From assembly GCA_963832245.1 (NCBI GenBank), contig CAWHTG010000003.1, forward strand, positions 1,143,152 through 1,207,151: 64,000 bases of DNA, in the 5' to 3' direction. A model generated the notes under the pieces. That model searched no databases, was not told the origin of the DNA, and saw nothing but the letters and a program-made list of their open reading frames with translations. This document shows positions 36,526 to 45,836 of the stretch, in pieces (position 1 is the stretch's first letter; each line of letters starts with the position of its first letter). The translations under genes and the position numbers were made by a program. The stretch is from JABDBE01 sp963832245 (GTDB lineage Bacteria; Acidobacteriota; Terriglobia; Terriglobales; Acidobacteriaceae).

Positions 36526-37725
36526 ATGAAGACATCCATCCTCCCACTGCTACTGGGATTAACACTCTCGCTGTCGACTGTCGGCTGCGGCCAAAGGGAC
36601 CCTCAGGCCGCAAAGCCCATGGCCGTCGACGTGGAAGTAGCGCAAGTCCAACAGCAGGACGTTCCGATCTACGGCGAATGGATTGGCACACTGGATGGCC
36701 TGGTCAACGCCGACGTCAAAGCGCAAGTCACGGGTTATCTGCTCAAACAAACGTACGTGGAAGGCTCATTTGTTAAAAAGGGGCAACTGCTGTTTCAGAT
36801 CGATCCGCGTCCGTTTCAAGCTGCGCTGGATCAATCCAAGGCGCAACTTGCGCAGGCTCGAGCGCAACTGGTTAACGCGCAAGCTAATCAGCGGCAAGCG
36901 CAACTCAACGTGGACAAATATGCGCCCTTGGCCAAGGAGCAAGCTGCTAGTCAACAGGATCTCGATAACGCCACGCAGACCAACGTCGCAGCGGAAGCAG
37001 TCGTAGTAAACTCCAAGGCCGCGATTCAGGCGGCACAAGCCGCGGTCGAGAGCGCGCAAATCAATTTGGAGTTCACGCGCTTGTGCGCTCCCATCGACGG
37101 TATCGCTGGACAGGCGCTGCTCCAGGTTGGTGCTCTACTGACCCCGGGCAGTGGGACAGTTACCACTGTTTCCACTGTTGATCCCATCAAGGTTTTCTTT
37201 ACCGTAAGCGAGCAGGAATATCTAGAGTTCAATCGACAGTATCCGACGGAAGCTACTCGCCAAGCCGAAGTAAATCGCATGCCCCTCGATTTGATCCTGG
37301 CCGACGGCATCACCTACGCCAAAAAAGGAAAGGTCTACTTTGCCGATCGCGCGGTGAATCAGAACACCGGAGCGATCCGCATCGCCGGGCTCTTCCCCAA
37401 CCCGGGGAACATTCTGCGTCCGGGACAATATGCCCGGGTTCGCGCGGCGACCAGCATCAAGCGCGGAGCTCTACTGGTGCCGCAGCGCGCCGTAACGGAA
37501 CTTCAAGGCAGCTATCAAGTGGCGGTAGTCGACAGCGAAAACAAAGTGAGCATTCAGCCGGTCAAGGTAGGAGAGCGCATCGGCTCGATGTGGATCATTG
37601 ATGAGGGGTTGAAATCTGGCGATCGGGTGATCGTCGAGGGCATGCTAAAAGTTCGCCCGGGAGCACAGGTGAATCCCAAACCGTCTGCCGCGACCAGCAC
37701 CGTTGGCGATGCGAAAGGAAGTTAG
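36526..37725 (+). CDS. RND efflux periplasmic adaptor (AcrA/MexA family)
   Basis: 399 aa lipoprotein. The N-terminus MKTSILPLLLGLTLSLSTVGC carries a lipobox with Cys21. The membrane-fusion protein architecture follows: YGEWIGTLDGLVNADVKAQV, barrel-sandwich hybrid (VEGSFVKKGQLLFQIDPRPF), a long alpha-hairpin with Ala/Gln heptads (about residues 100-175) and the C-terminal beta-barrel (VQVNPKPSA tail). It docks the inner-membrane pump to the outer-membrane channel. It is the first gene of an intact adaptor-pump-channel operon with gaps of 5 and 3 bases. CACCTCCTTGGGGGTGA lies just upstream. No local regulator gene is present. Confidence 0.95.
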   Translation: MKTSILPLLLGLTLSLSTVGCGQRDPQAAKPMAVDVEVAQVQQQDVPIYGEWIGTLDGLVNADVKAQVTGYLLKQTYVEGSFVKKGQLLFQIDPRPFQAALDQSKAQLAQARAQLVNAQANQRQAQLNVDKYAPLAKEQAASQQDLDNATQTNVAAEAVVVNSKAAIQAAQAAVESAQINLEFTRLCAPIDGIAGQALLQVGALLTPGSGTVTTVSTVDPIKVFFTVSEQEYLEFNRQYPTEATRQAEVNRMPLDLILADGITYAKKGKVYFADRAVNQNTGAIRIAGLFPNPGNILRPGQYARVRAATSIKRGALLVPQRAVTELQGSYQVAVVDSENKVSIQPVKVGERIGSMWIIDEGLKSGDRVIVEGMLKVRPGAQVNPKPSAATSTVGDAKGS

Positions 37726-37730
37726 GCGAG

Positions 37731-40700
37731 ATGTCAAAATTTTTCATCAATCGCCCGATCGTGGCGATGGTCATCGCGATCTTGACGGTGATCATCGGTG
37801 TCGTAGTGATTACTGCTCTGCCGATCGCACAATTCCCGAATATCGCCCCGCCGGAAATCCAGCTTCAGGCGACGTATGTCGGCGCCGATGCCGAGACTCT
37901 CGAGCAGTCCGTGGCCACGCCCATCGAACAGCAAATGAGCGGCGTGGACAACATGAACTACATGTATTCGCTGAACGCAACGGCGAACGGCCAAACCACG
38001 ATGATCATCGACTTCGACGTCAAGACGGACCCGAACACGGATCTGATCCTCGCACAGATGCGTGAAACACAAGCGGCCTCGCAGCTTCCGAGCGATGTCA
38101 TCAATTACGGAGTCACAGTGCAGAAGTCCGTGACATCGCCGTTGATGTTGATCAGCCTTTACTCACCGCGCGGGACCTATGATGCGGAGTTTCTTGCAAA
38201 CTACGCGTATATCAACCTGCGTGACCCCATCACACGAGCTTATGGGATCGGCAACGTCCAGGTTTTCGGCGCCGGCCAATACGCGATGCGCCTTTGGGTG
38301 AAACCTGATCAATTGGCGAAGCTGGGAATCACGGTCACCGACATCATCAACGCCATTCAAGCGCAGAACACGGTAAATCCGGCCGGCCAAGTCGGTGGCG
38401 AACCCGCTCCCAAGGGCCAAGAGTACACCTATGCGGTGAGAGCGCAGGGGCGTTTGCTCTCCGCCGACGACTTCGGACGGATCGTTCTTCGCGAAACTTC
38501 GGATGGCGGAATCGTGCGGGTCAGGGACGTGGCGCGCGTCAGCCTCGGCTCCCAGGACTACAGCACGCTGGCGCGGCTGAACGGAAAACCGGGCGCCATT
38601 ATTGCCGTATACCAGCTACCCGGTTCCAATGCGATCGACGCGGTTAACGGCGTCAAGAAACTGATCGCCCAGGGAAAGGGGCGTTTTCCGCAGGACATGG
38701 ACTACGTGATATCCCTCGATACGACCCAGGCAGTTAGGGCGGGAATGAAGGAGATCGTGCAAACGCTGGTGATCGCCATCGTGCTGGTGATCATTGTTGT
38801 CTACATCTTCCTGCAGGGCTGGCGCGCGACCTTAATTCCCATGGTTGCGGTGCCGGTCGCGTTGGTCGGCACGTTCATTTTCTTTCCCGTTTTTGGGTTC
38901 TCCATCAACACGATTTCGCTGCTCGGGCTAGTGCTCGCCGTCGGCCTGGTCGTGGATGACGCGATTGTGGTGGTCGAAGCAGTCGAGCGTCACATTGAGG
39001 AGGGTTTGTCTCCAAAGGAGGCTTCCCTCCGCGCGATGGAAGAAATTTCAGGCCCGGTCGTCGGCATCGCGTTGGTGCTTTCGGCGGTGCTGATACCGAC
39101 CGCTTTCGTTCCGGGAATTACCGGGCGCCTTTACCAGCAGTTCGCGGTCACGATCGCCGTCTCGGTGATCCTGTCGGCTTTCAACGCGCTCAGCTTGAGT
39201 CCTGCCCTTGCAGCACTTCTGTTGAAGCCGAGAGAGGAAAGCAAGGGGCCGCTGAGAAGATTTTTTGACTGGTTCAATCGAGCCTTCGAGCGCGGGACGA
39301 ACGGTTACGTGCGCGCATGCGGCTTTTTGGTGCGCAAAGGCGCTTTCGTCCTGGTTATATTGGCGCTGGTCGGCGCAGTGGGCGCTTTCTTCGGCAGCCG
39401 GGTGCCTTCGAGCTTTTTGCCAGACGAAGACCAAGGCTATCTTTTCATCAATCTCCAGCTTCCCAATGCCGCGTCCCTGCAGCGCACGGATGAAGCGGTA
39501 AGGAAAATCGAGAAAGTTCTGGCTCAGACGCCGGGCGTGGAGTACACGACAAGCGTAATCGGGTTCAGCCTGCTCAGCTTTGTTCGCACTAGTTACAACG
39601 CGTTTTTCTTCGTCACGTTGAAGCCGTGGGACGAGCGCACCACCCGCGCACAGCAATATCAGCAACTCAAAGAGAACGTCAATGAGGCGCTGAGTCGCCA
39701 ACCCGACGGAATCGCTTTCAACTTTTCCCCACCCGCCATCCCAGGGGTCGGCAACGCCGGGGGATTTACTTACGTCCTGGAGGATCGCTCCGGCAAAGAC
39801 GTCGAGTTCCTCGCCCAGAACGTGGACAAGTTCCTGGCCGCGCTTCGCCAGCGGCCGGAGATCGGCTTCGCGGCCACAACATTCTTGCCTATCGTGCCGC
39901 AACAATTCGTGAATGTAGACCGCGACAAAGTCATTAAGCAGGGCGTTTCCATTAGCGATGTGTATCGAACGATTCAGGTCTTCATGGGCGGATACTTCGT
40001 CAACTACTTCAATCGCTTCGGGCGGCAGTGGCAGGTGTACGTCGAGGCCGAAGGCGACTATCGCACGCGCGCGGAAAATGTCGGCGAGTTCTACGTGCGT
40101 AACGCAAACGGCGATAACGTGCCCCTTTCCGCGTTGACGAGAATTGAGCCGCGCACCGGCCCCGAGTTCACGATGCGATATAACGAGTATCGCAGTGCGC
40201 AAATTAATGGCGGGCCCGCGCCAGGCTACAGTTCCGCGCAGGCGATGAAGGCGCTGGAAGAAACGTTTGCCCAAACGATGCCGCAGGAAATGGGCTACGA
40301 CTACATGGGCATGTCCTACCAGGAGAAAGCAGCGCAACAGGGCGTGCCCGCCTGGGTCGTTTTCGCCTTCTCGCTGCTATTCGTTTTCTTGATTCTGGCG
40401 GCGCTATATGAGAGCTGGACGCTGCCCTTCAGCGTACTTCTGAGCACACCCGTCGCGGTGTTTGGTGCCTTCGCGATGCTGTGGCTCCGCCGAACCGTGG
40501 CCTCCTGGTTCTATCCGCCGTACATGGTGCAGATCGAAAGCGACGTGTACTCGCAAATTGGATTGGTGATGCTCATCGGTTTGACCGCAAAGAACGCCAT
40601 TCTGATCGTCGAGTTCGCCAAGGACGAATTTGAAAAGGGGAAGCCTTTGCTCGATGCTACGCTCGAAGGTGCGCGTCTCCGGCTGCGCCCGATTTTGATG

Positions 40701-40934
40701 ACCTCTTTCGCGTTCATTTTCGGCAGCTTCCCCCTGTGGATTTCCTCGGGTGCCGGATCAGTCGCGCGGCAGATCATCGGCACGGTGATCATCGGTGGCA
40801 CGCTCGCGGCCAGCGTGCTCGGTATCTTACTGATTCCTCCGATCTTCTACTTGGTCGAGAAATGGTCAGGGGCAGGCAAAGAGCGGCAAATCGCAGGAGC
40901 GGAGGGAACACCGGCACCCGCTCCGGGTGACTGA
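37731..40934 (+). CDS. RND multidrug efflux pump (AcrB/MexB, HAE-1 family)
   Basis: 1067 aa, normal length. Twelve membrane segments are arranged as in AcrB, starting MSKFFINRPIVAMVIAILTV. Family motifs include GADAETLEQSVATPIEQQMS, the proton-relay Asp pair in GLVVDDAIVVVE, GITGRLYQQFAVTIA and the late LIGLTAKNAILIVEFAKDE with its relay Lys. It is the inner-membrane, proton-driven drug/solute transporter of a tripartite pump. Such HAE-1 pumps usually export hydrophobic drugs, dyes or detergents; the substrate here is unproven. The frame is intact inside an island with many broken genes, which suggests selection for function. Confidence 0.96.
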   Translation: MSKFFINRPIVAMVIAILTVIIGVVVITALPIAQFPNIAPPEIQLQATYVGADAETLEQSVATPIEQQMSGVDNMNYMYSLNATANGQTTMIIDFDVKTDPNTDLILAQMRETQAASQLPSDVINYGVTVQKSVTSPLMLISLYSPRGTYDAEFLANYAYINLRDPITRAYGIGNVQVFGAGQYAMRLWVKPDQLAKLGITVTDIINAIQAQNTVNPAGQVGGEPAPKGQEYTYAVRAQGRLLSADDFGRIVLRETSDGGIVRVRDVARVSLGSQDYSTLARLNGKPGAIIAVYQLPGSNAIDAVNGVKKLIAQGKGRFPQDMDYVISLDTTQAVRAGMKEIVQTLVIAIVLVIIVVYIFLQGWRATLIPMVAVPVALVGTFIFFPVFGFSINTISLLGLVLAVGLVVDDAIVVVEAVERHIEEGLSPKEASLRAMEEISGPVVGIALVLSAVLIPTAFVPGITGRLYQQFAVTIAVSVILSAFNALSLSPALAALLLKPREESKGPLRRFFDWFNRAFERGTNGYVRACGFLVRKGAFVLVILALVGAVGAFFGSRVPSSFLPDEDQGYLFINLQLPNAASLQRTDEAVRKIEKVLAQTPGVEYTTSVIGFSLLSFVRTSYNAFFFVTLKPWDERTTRAQQYQQLKENVNEALSRQPDGIAFNFSPPAIPGVGNAGGFTYVLEDRSGKDVEFLAQNVDKFLAALRQRPEIGFAATTFLPIVPQQFVNVDRDKVIKQGVSISDVYRTIQVFMGGYFVNYFNRFGRQWQVYVEAEGDYRTRAENVGEFYVRNANGDNVPLSALTRIEPRTGPEFTMRYNEYRSAQINGGPAPGYSSAQAMKALEETFAQTMPQEMGYDYMGMSYQEKAAQQGVPAWVVFAFSLLFVFLILAALYESWTLPFSVLLSTPVAVFGAFAMLWLRRTVASWFYPPYMVQIESDVYSQIGLVMLIGLTAKNAILIVEFAKDEFEKGKPLLDATLEGARLRLRPILMTSFAFIFGSFPLWISSGAGSVARQIIGTVIIGGTLAASVLGILLIPPIFYLVEKWSGAGKERQIAGAEGTPAPAPGD

Positions 40935-40937
40935 AAG

Positions 40938-42413
40938 ATGAGCCAAGACCTGACTTGCTCGAAGGAAGAATTGCTGACTCCGCGGATTAAGAGCGTCATG
41001 ATCGCGAGCCTACTGGCCGCGGCATCCCTGACCGGCTGCAGCGTCGGGCCCAATTACAAAAAACCGGCGGTTCCAGTTCCCCCCGAGTATCACGGTCCAA
41101 TGGATGGTCCGCAGAATCAAGCGCAAACACAGGCTCAAGCCCAGGCGCAGGCCCAAGCCGCTTCCATCGCAGACCTTCCCTGGTGGGAGGTCTTCCAGGA
41201 TCCGGTTCTTCAGGAGCTGATCCGAACCGCCCTGAAACGGAACTATGACCTGCAACTCGCGACGGAACGAATCACTTACGCGCGCGCCCAGCTTCAGGTG
41301 ACGCGCTCGAATCAATTTCCGCAGATCAACGCAACTGGCACTGGGACAGACGGTCGCACGTATCAAGGTTTTCCGTCTAACAGCAAATTTGCAACGTACG
41401 CCGCCGATACGACCTTTCAGTTAGACCTGTTTGGCCAATTGCGCCGTCAGACGGAGTCTGCGCGTGCGCAAGTGCTGGCCAGCGACTTCGCGCGTAAGAC
41501 CACGATTCTCACGCTGGTGAGCGATGTGGCCAGCGATTATTTCGCGCTTCTCGACCTCGATCTGCAACTCCAGATCAGTCGCGACACGGTCAAGACTCAG
41601 GAAGATGCCGTACGCCTGACGCAGTACAGGCTCGAGCATGGCGTCGCTACGATTCTCGACGTCCTGCAATCCAGACAAGTGCTCGATACTGCGAATGCGC
41701 AGATTCCTGAACTGGAAAGACAAATCGGGCTGGAGGAGGACGCGATTAGCGTTCTTCTAGGCGACTATCCACACTCTGTGGTACGTGGACGCCCGCTGGT
41801 GGATCAACCATTCCCTCCCGAGGTGCCCGCGGGTTTGCCCTCTTCACTGCTTGAGCGGCGCCCCGACATTCTTCAGGCCGAGCAAAACCTGATTGCTGCC
41901 AATGCGCAAATTGGTGTCGCCAAGGCTGCTTTCTTCCCTCAGATTTCTCTGACTGCTAACGGCGGCGGTGGAATCGGCAAAAGTTCGGTGTTCGCGAGCG
42001 TCATCAACTCCAACATCGGCACGTGGGGCGCGGGCGCGCAGTTGACCCAGCCCATTTTTGAAGCCGGCAGATTGCGCGGCAATCTTCGCGCCGCGGAATC
42101 GCAACAGCGGCAGTCTCTGATCTCATACAAGCAAGCCATCCAGAGCGCCTTCCAGGACGTCTCCGACGCCCTGATCGCCTACGAGCAATACCACAAAGTC
42201 CGTGTGGCGCAGGAAGTCACGGTAAAAGATCTCAGCGACTCCGTTGCTACCTCGCTGAAGCGCTATCGCGGAGGCATCACCACCTATCTCGAAGTCCTCG
42301 ACAACCAGCGCTCACTCTTCAGCGCCCAGCTCACCTTGGCGCAGGATCGAGGCAACGAATTCCAGAGCCTCGTCCAACTCTATAAGGCACTCGGCGGAGG
42401 ATGGCAGCAATAG
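40938..42413 (+). CDS. Outer-membrane efflux channel (OprM/NodT family)
   Basis: 491 aa lipoprotein. MIASLLAAASLTGCSVGPNY provides a lipobox (LTGC); ATG 40998 is an alternative start for this segment. The TolC/OprM fold shows the two paired helical repeats, with RQTESARAQVLASDFARKTT and YRLEHGVATILDVLQSRQVL in the first and the corresponding LIAANAQIGVAKAAFFPQIS and YRGGITTYLEVLDNQRSLFS in the second. A Gln/Ala-rich low-complexity stretch (residues ~55-75) precedes the first helix. It completes the efflux operon. Confidence 0.95.
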   Translation: MSQDLTCSKEELLTPRIKSVMIASLLAAASLTGCSVGPNYKKPAVPVPPEYHGPMDGPQNQAQTQAQAQAQAQAASIADLPWWEVFQDPVLQELIRTALKRNYDLQLATERITYARAQLQVTRSNQFPQINATGTGTDGRTYQGFPSNSKFATYAADTTFQLDLFGQLRRQTESARAQVLASDFARKTTILTLVSDVASDYFALLDLDLQLQISRDTVKTQEDAVRLTQYRLEHGVATILDVLQSRQVLDTANAQIPELERQIGLEEDAISVLLGDYPHSVVRGRPLVDQPFPPEVPAGLPSSLLERRPDILQAEQNLIAANAQIGVAKAAFFPQISLTANGGGGIGKSSVFASVINSNIGTWGAGAQLTQPIFEAGRLRGNLRAAESQQRQSLISYKQAIQSAFQDVSDALIAYEQYHKVRVAQEVTVKDLSDSVATSLKRYRGGITTYLEVLDNQRSLFSAQLTLAQDRGNEFQSLVQLYKALGGGWQQ

Positions 42414-42617
42414 GAAACGACACGATCATCGAGCCATTGCAGCATTTCCCCGTTGCCGTAGGTGTTATCGGCTGCCACGCCAGTTATCCCAATCGGGCTG
42501 CAACCGCGCTATGGCGATTTAGCGACAGTTAGCTGCCGAATTGACCTACCCCCGTGCCAGGGGTAAACTCCCCCATCCCTACGATGCGGCTAGGCGGCAA
42601 TCTGAGGGTGGATCCTG
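42414..42617. other. Intergenic scar between efflux operon and recombinase relic
   Basis: No gene is visible. A short inverted repeat (ACCCCCGTGCCAGGGGT) lies near 42547-42563. Recombinase-like sequence begins abruptly after it. Confidence 0.35.
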
Positions 42618-43115
42618 CGAGATTGTTGCACTGGAATTGGATGATATCGATTGGGACAACGGTCGGATCACCATCCATGGCAAAGGTGGACGAGTGGCCC
42701 AGATGCCGTTGCCATCCGAGATCGGCGAAGCCATCGCAAGCTATCTGCGCTTGGGACGCCATGCTGTACCTGTCGCCGAGTTTTCCTTCGCTATCGCGCT
42801 CCAGTGCGTGGTTTTGCACATTCCATCACCGTCTCCACCATCGTTAGGCGGCGCTGATAGAGGCTGGCATCGACTCTGCGCGTAAGGGAGCGCATCTGTT
42901 CCGCCATACGCTGGCCACCGATTTGCTCCGGCAAGAAGTTTCCCTCGACGAGATCGGCGAACTGCTCCGCCATCAAAGTCCAAACACAACCGCCCTGTAT
43001 GCCAAGGTGGACTTGACCGCACTGCGCACCTTGACCTTGGGGGACGCCCGAAGCCGTTCGTCTTTGTTCTCATCAATGCTAGTGGGGAAAACTTCCCACT
43101 CCAACCCACTAGACT
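42618..43115 (+). pseudogene. Tyrosine recombinase relic
   Basis: Encodes CEIVALELDDIDWDNGRITI and HGKGGRVAQMPLPSEIGEAI, then after a frameshift near 42850 GAHLFRHTLATDLLRQEVSL with LLRHQSPNTTALYAKVD. The N-terminal half and the first catalytic Arg are missing. It belongs to the same broad family as the intact recombinase at 33088 (shared DDIDW and HGKGG motifs), but the copies are clearly diverged. Confidence 0.75.
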
Positions 43116-43163
43116 AAATCCGTCTGTCAATATGTCAATATCGAGTTCCTGCGGTTGCGTTGC

Positions 43164-44477
43164 TCAGAATTGGAGCTTAAGGGCAAGCTGGATCGAGCGC
43201 GGACCACCAATCTGGTAAAGAGGGTTGAAACCTGCGTTGTCGGCACCGGCCAGATTGCTGGCTAGCGTCTGCGTGGATTCGCCGAACAGTGGGCTGGTTA
43301 GGCTGTTGTCGGGACTACCGAAGTTCGGGTGGTTGAAGATGTTGAAGAACTCGCCTCGGAAACGAAGCCCCACCTTCTCGGTGAGGCGAAATTGCCGCTG
43401 AAACGCGACATCGGCTTGCCACGCTCCGAAACCGCGCAGCACGTTGTGCCCGAAATCGCCCTGCTGCCCGGTGGGCGCCGGGGTGAAAGCTGCAGGATTG
43501 AACGCCTTGCCGCCAGGATATTGCGATCCATAGAGCACAAGCGGCACTCCGGGCACCACATCTGGGCGCGGGAACAGCGCGGTGCCGTCCGCAAAGACAA
43601 TTCCGCCAACCACGTCCATCGGCGGAGCCGTTCTCGCGAAAATGAAACTATCCACCGACCAGCCGCCCAACGCGGCGTGGGCCATGTTGTTCGATTCCGG
43701 CGAGGGCAGACTGTAGGTCACGCCAGCGGTGAATGCATGCCGGACGTCAAAATCCGAGTTGCCACGATTTATATTCGGATTCGCGACTGAGCTTGGCGTG
43801 TTGAGGTAGTTCGCGAATGCATCGGTCGATGAAATATCGATCGAATGCGACCACGTATACGATGCCAAAGCTTGCAATCCTTGCGATAGACGCCGCTCGA
43901 ACTTGAGCTGCAAGGCCTGGTAGTCGGACGTAGCCGAATTGCTGGTTATGTTGACAAAGCCAAAATTTGGATTCGGATCAACTATATTCGTGACCCGAAG
44001 TAAATCCCGCCCGAGCGCACCGATGTAGGTTACTGATAGACTTTGGCTGCCGCCGAGCGACTGCTTCAGCGCGCCGTTCCATTGATACGTTCGAGGGAGC
44101 TTCAGGTTAGGTTCAGCCACAACAAGGGTTGTAACGGGTGGATTCGTAGTAATGGCGGGGGGCGCAGCGTTCTGTGGGCATAACGGAAACGCTGTGTCCG
44201 AAAACTCCTTGATCGCGAAGTACGGAAAGTAGCTGGATGCTCCCCCGAGCGAGCCAGACCCAAGATCGTAGAAAATTCCAAAGCCCCCACGGAGCACCGA
44301 GGTCCAATTGGCTCCGCCGCCCAGTTGATACGCCACTCCCACTCTCGGCGCAAAGTTTCGATACGTTGTCTGGTAGAGCGGCGTGCCGCGAGGCGCCAAG
44401 GCTAGCGTTGCCGGATCGTTCAAGCCGGTTACAGTGAAGGGATCGTTGGCCGAGTTCTTCGGCATCTCCCAGTGCAC
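43164..44477 (-). pseudogene. TonB-dependent receptor, C-terminal barrel only
   Basis: 437 aa corresponding to the last third of an Oar-like receptor: YRNFAPRVGVAYQL, then LQALASYTWSHSIDISSTDA, RFRGEFFNIFNHPNFG and a terminal aromatic strand (IQLALKLQF). Signal peptide, regulatory domain and plug are absent. The frame opens abruptly at ~44477, exactly where a truncated HTH fragment begins on the other strand, so a deletion or insertion removed the 5' two thirds. Confidence 0.8.
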
Positions 44478-44480
44478 GCT

Positions 44481-44598
44481 GCGAAACTGGATTCAGCGCA
44501 AGAAAATCGCGCGTGTCAAAGTCGGCGGCCGGGTGATGTTTCGTCCCGATACCATCCGGGAATTTATTGCGTACAACACTCGTCCGGCCTCGGGCTGA
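44481..44598 (+). pseudogene. Excisionase-like HTH domain fragment
   Basis: About 38 residues: TLRNWIQRKKIARVKVGGRV then MFRPDTIREFIAY, the C-terminal part of an HTH_17/excisionase domain that recognises DNA next to integrases. The first helix is replaced by sequence antisense to the receptor fragment. It ends 3 bases before the integrase start, the usual xis-int arrangement. Confidence 0.6.
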
Positions 44599-44601
44599 GC
44601 C

Positions 44602-45692
44602 ATGCGTGTCTTCAAGCGTCCCCGCAGTCCCTACTACTATTTTGACTTCGACCTTGGCGGCCAGACACACGTTAAGTCGACCCGCCTCAAGAATGAACGG
44701 CAAGCCCTCGATTACGCGGCCGACTATCGCCTGAACCTGATCAAGCGGCAAGTTGGAATTATCGAGGAAGAAAAGCCGCGGGTACCGACGTTCCAGGAGT
44801 TTGGCGCTGTTCGACGCCTGGATCGACACCCAGCAGGCCGGGAAGCCCGGGACGATCAAGTTCTACAAGAGCAACTACCACAAGCTTCTCGCATTTGAGC
44901 CGATGCGCGATCTGGCGCTCGACCGCATCGATGAAGCGGCCATCGAGCGCTTCAAGTTCTGGGCTCTGCGGAACGTCGGACGAACGACTGTCAATCGTTA
45001 TCTGGCGACGCTGAGAAAAGGCCTGCGCTACGCCTGGCGGAAACTGAAGATCATCGACAAGGCGCCGGTCATCGAGCAGTACCAGAACGAGCGCCGGGTC
45101 GAATACGTCTTCGACGCGACGACCTATCAGCTATGGATTGACAACGCCGAAGAACCGCTCCGCTCAGCATCGATTCTGGCGCGTAACTCCGGGATCACGC
45201 GCGTCGAGATGCTGAACCTCGAAAAAGATTGCGTGATCATCCGCCAAGAGCCCGACGAAGACGGCAACCGGGGCGACCTCATCATCAAGCGCGGGCTCAA
45301 GCGCCGCGCCCGCAAACGCGTGCTTAAAATCAACCAAGAATCGAAGTCTGTCCTCGAAAACCTGATCTCACAATCCAAATGCCGCCACGTATTCAGGCAG
45401 CCAAGGCACCCCGACCAGAAGCTCCAGCCCTGGGTACTCGAATCGGAAATGGGGCGTCTCCGGGAAAAGCTTGCACGTGATAAGATTAAGCTCGATCCGG
45501 ATGCCGGACTTCACACTCTGCGCCACACCTTTTTGACCGAGGCGGGAGAGCACACGGACGCTTTTACGCTGCAGTATCGCCGGGCACGACACCATCAAGA
45601 CCACGATGCGTTATGTCCACCCTCGGGCGGAGTCGGTCAGCCGGGCGTTCGGGCGGATCAATCAGAGAAAGAAGCCGGCGGAGTCGGCGTAG
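44602..45692 (+). pseudogene. Tyrosine integrase next to tRNA-Leu, two frameshifts
   Basis: Reads MRVFKRPRSPYYYFDFDLGG with an Arm-type N-terminus. A frameshift near 44808 leads to SLALFDAWIDTQQAGKPGTI and the core/catalytic region. A second shift near 45577 restores the real C-terminus AGHDTIKTTMRYVHPRAE ending KKPAESA. The HTLRHTFLTEAGE box and the Tyr of MRYVHP are recognisable. With two frame breaks it cannot be made as one protein. It lies 144 bp before tRNA-Leu and is the likely integrase of the island. Confidence 0.75.
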
Positions 45693-45756
45693 CGGATCGG
45701 GAGCTATCGCATGAAAGCAGCGGAAAAAGTGCGGCCAGCGTATGTTGCCAAGAGCG

Positions 45757-45776
45757 CATACAAAACGCATACACTG
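45757..45776 (+). repeat. CATACA-type repeat near right island edge
   Basis: CATACAAAACGCATACACTG differs from the left copy at 5525-5545 only by one A. It lies between the integrase relic and the tRNA promoter, in the same orientation as the left copy. Confidence 0.45.
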
Positions 45777-45789
45777 AAATTGCGATAGC

Positions 45790-45819
45790 TTGAAGTTGTA
45801 GCTACAAGTTATTTATAAT
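45790..45819 (+). promoter_or_regulatory. Promoter of tRNA-Leu
   Basis: TTGAAG (45790-45795), 18-base spacer, perfect TATAAT (45814-45819). The -10 box ends 17 bases before the tRNA. The spacer contains the palindrome TTGTAGCTACAA. If the island model is right, this promoter lies on the element side of the junction. Confidence 0.6.
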
Positions 45820-45836
45820 AAAGCAGTTTTTAACCT

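Noticed and set aside
39048..40337. 429-aa minus-strand frame inside the RND pump gene
   Set aside because: Shadow of the highly conserved pump on the other strand; the composition is not that of a protein.
41100..41165. CAGGCTCAAGCCCAGGCGCAG repeats as a CRISPR or satellite
   Set aside because: It is a Gln/Ala-rich coding stretch of the outer-membrane channel; no regular spacer-repeat pattern.
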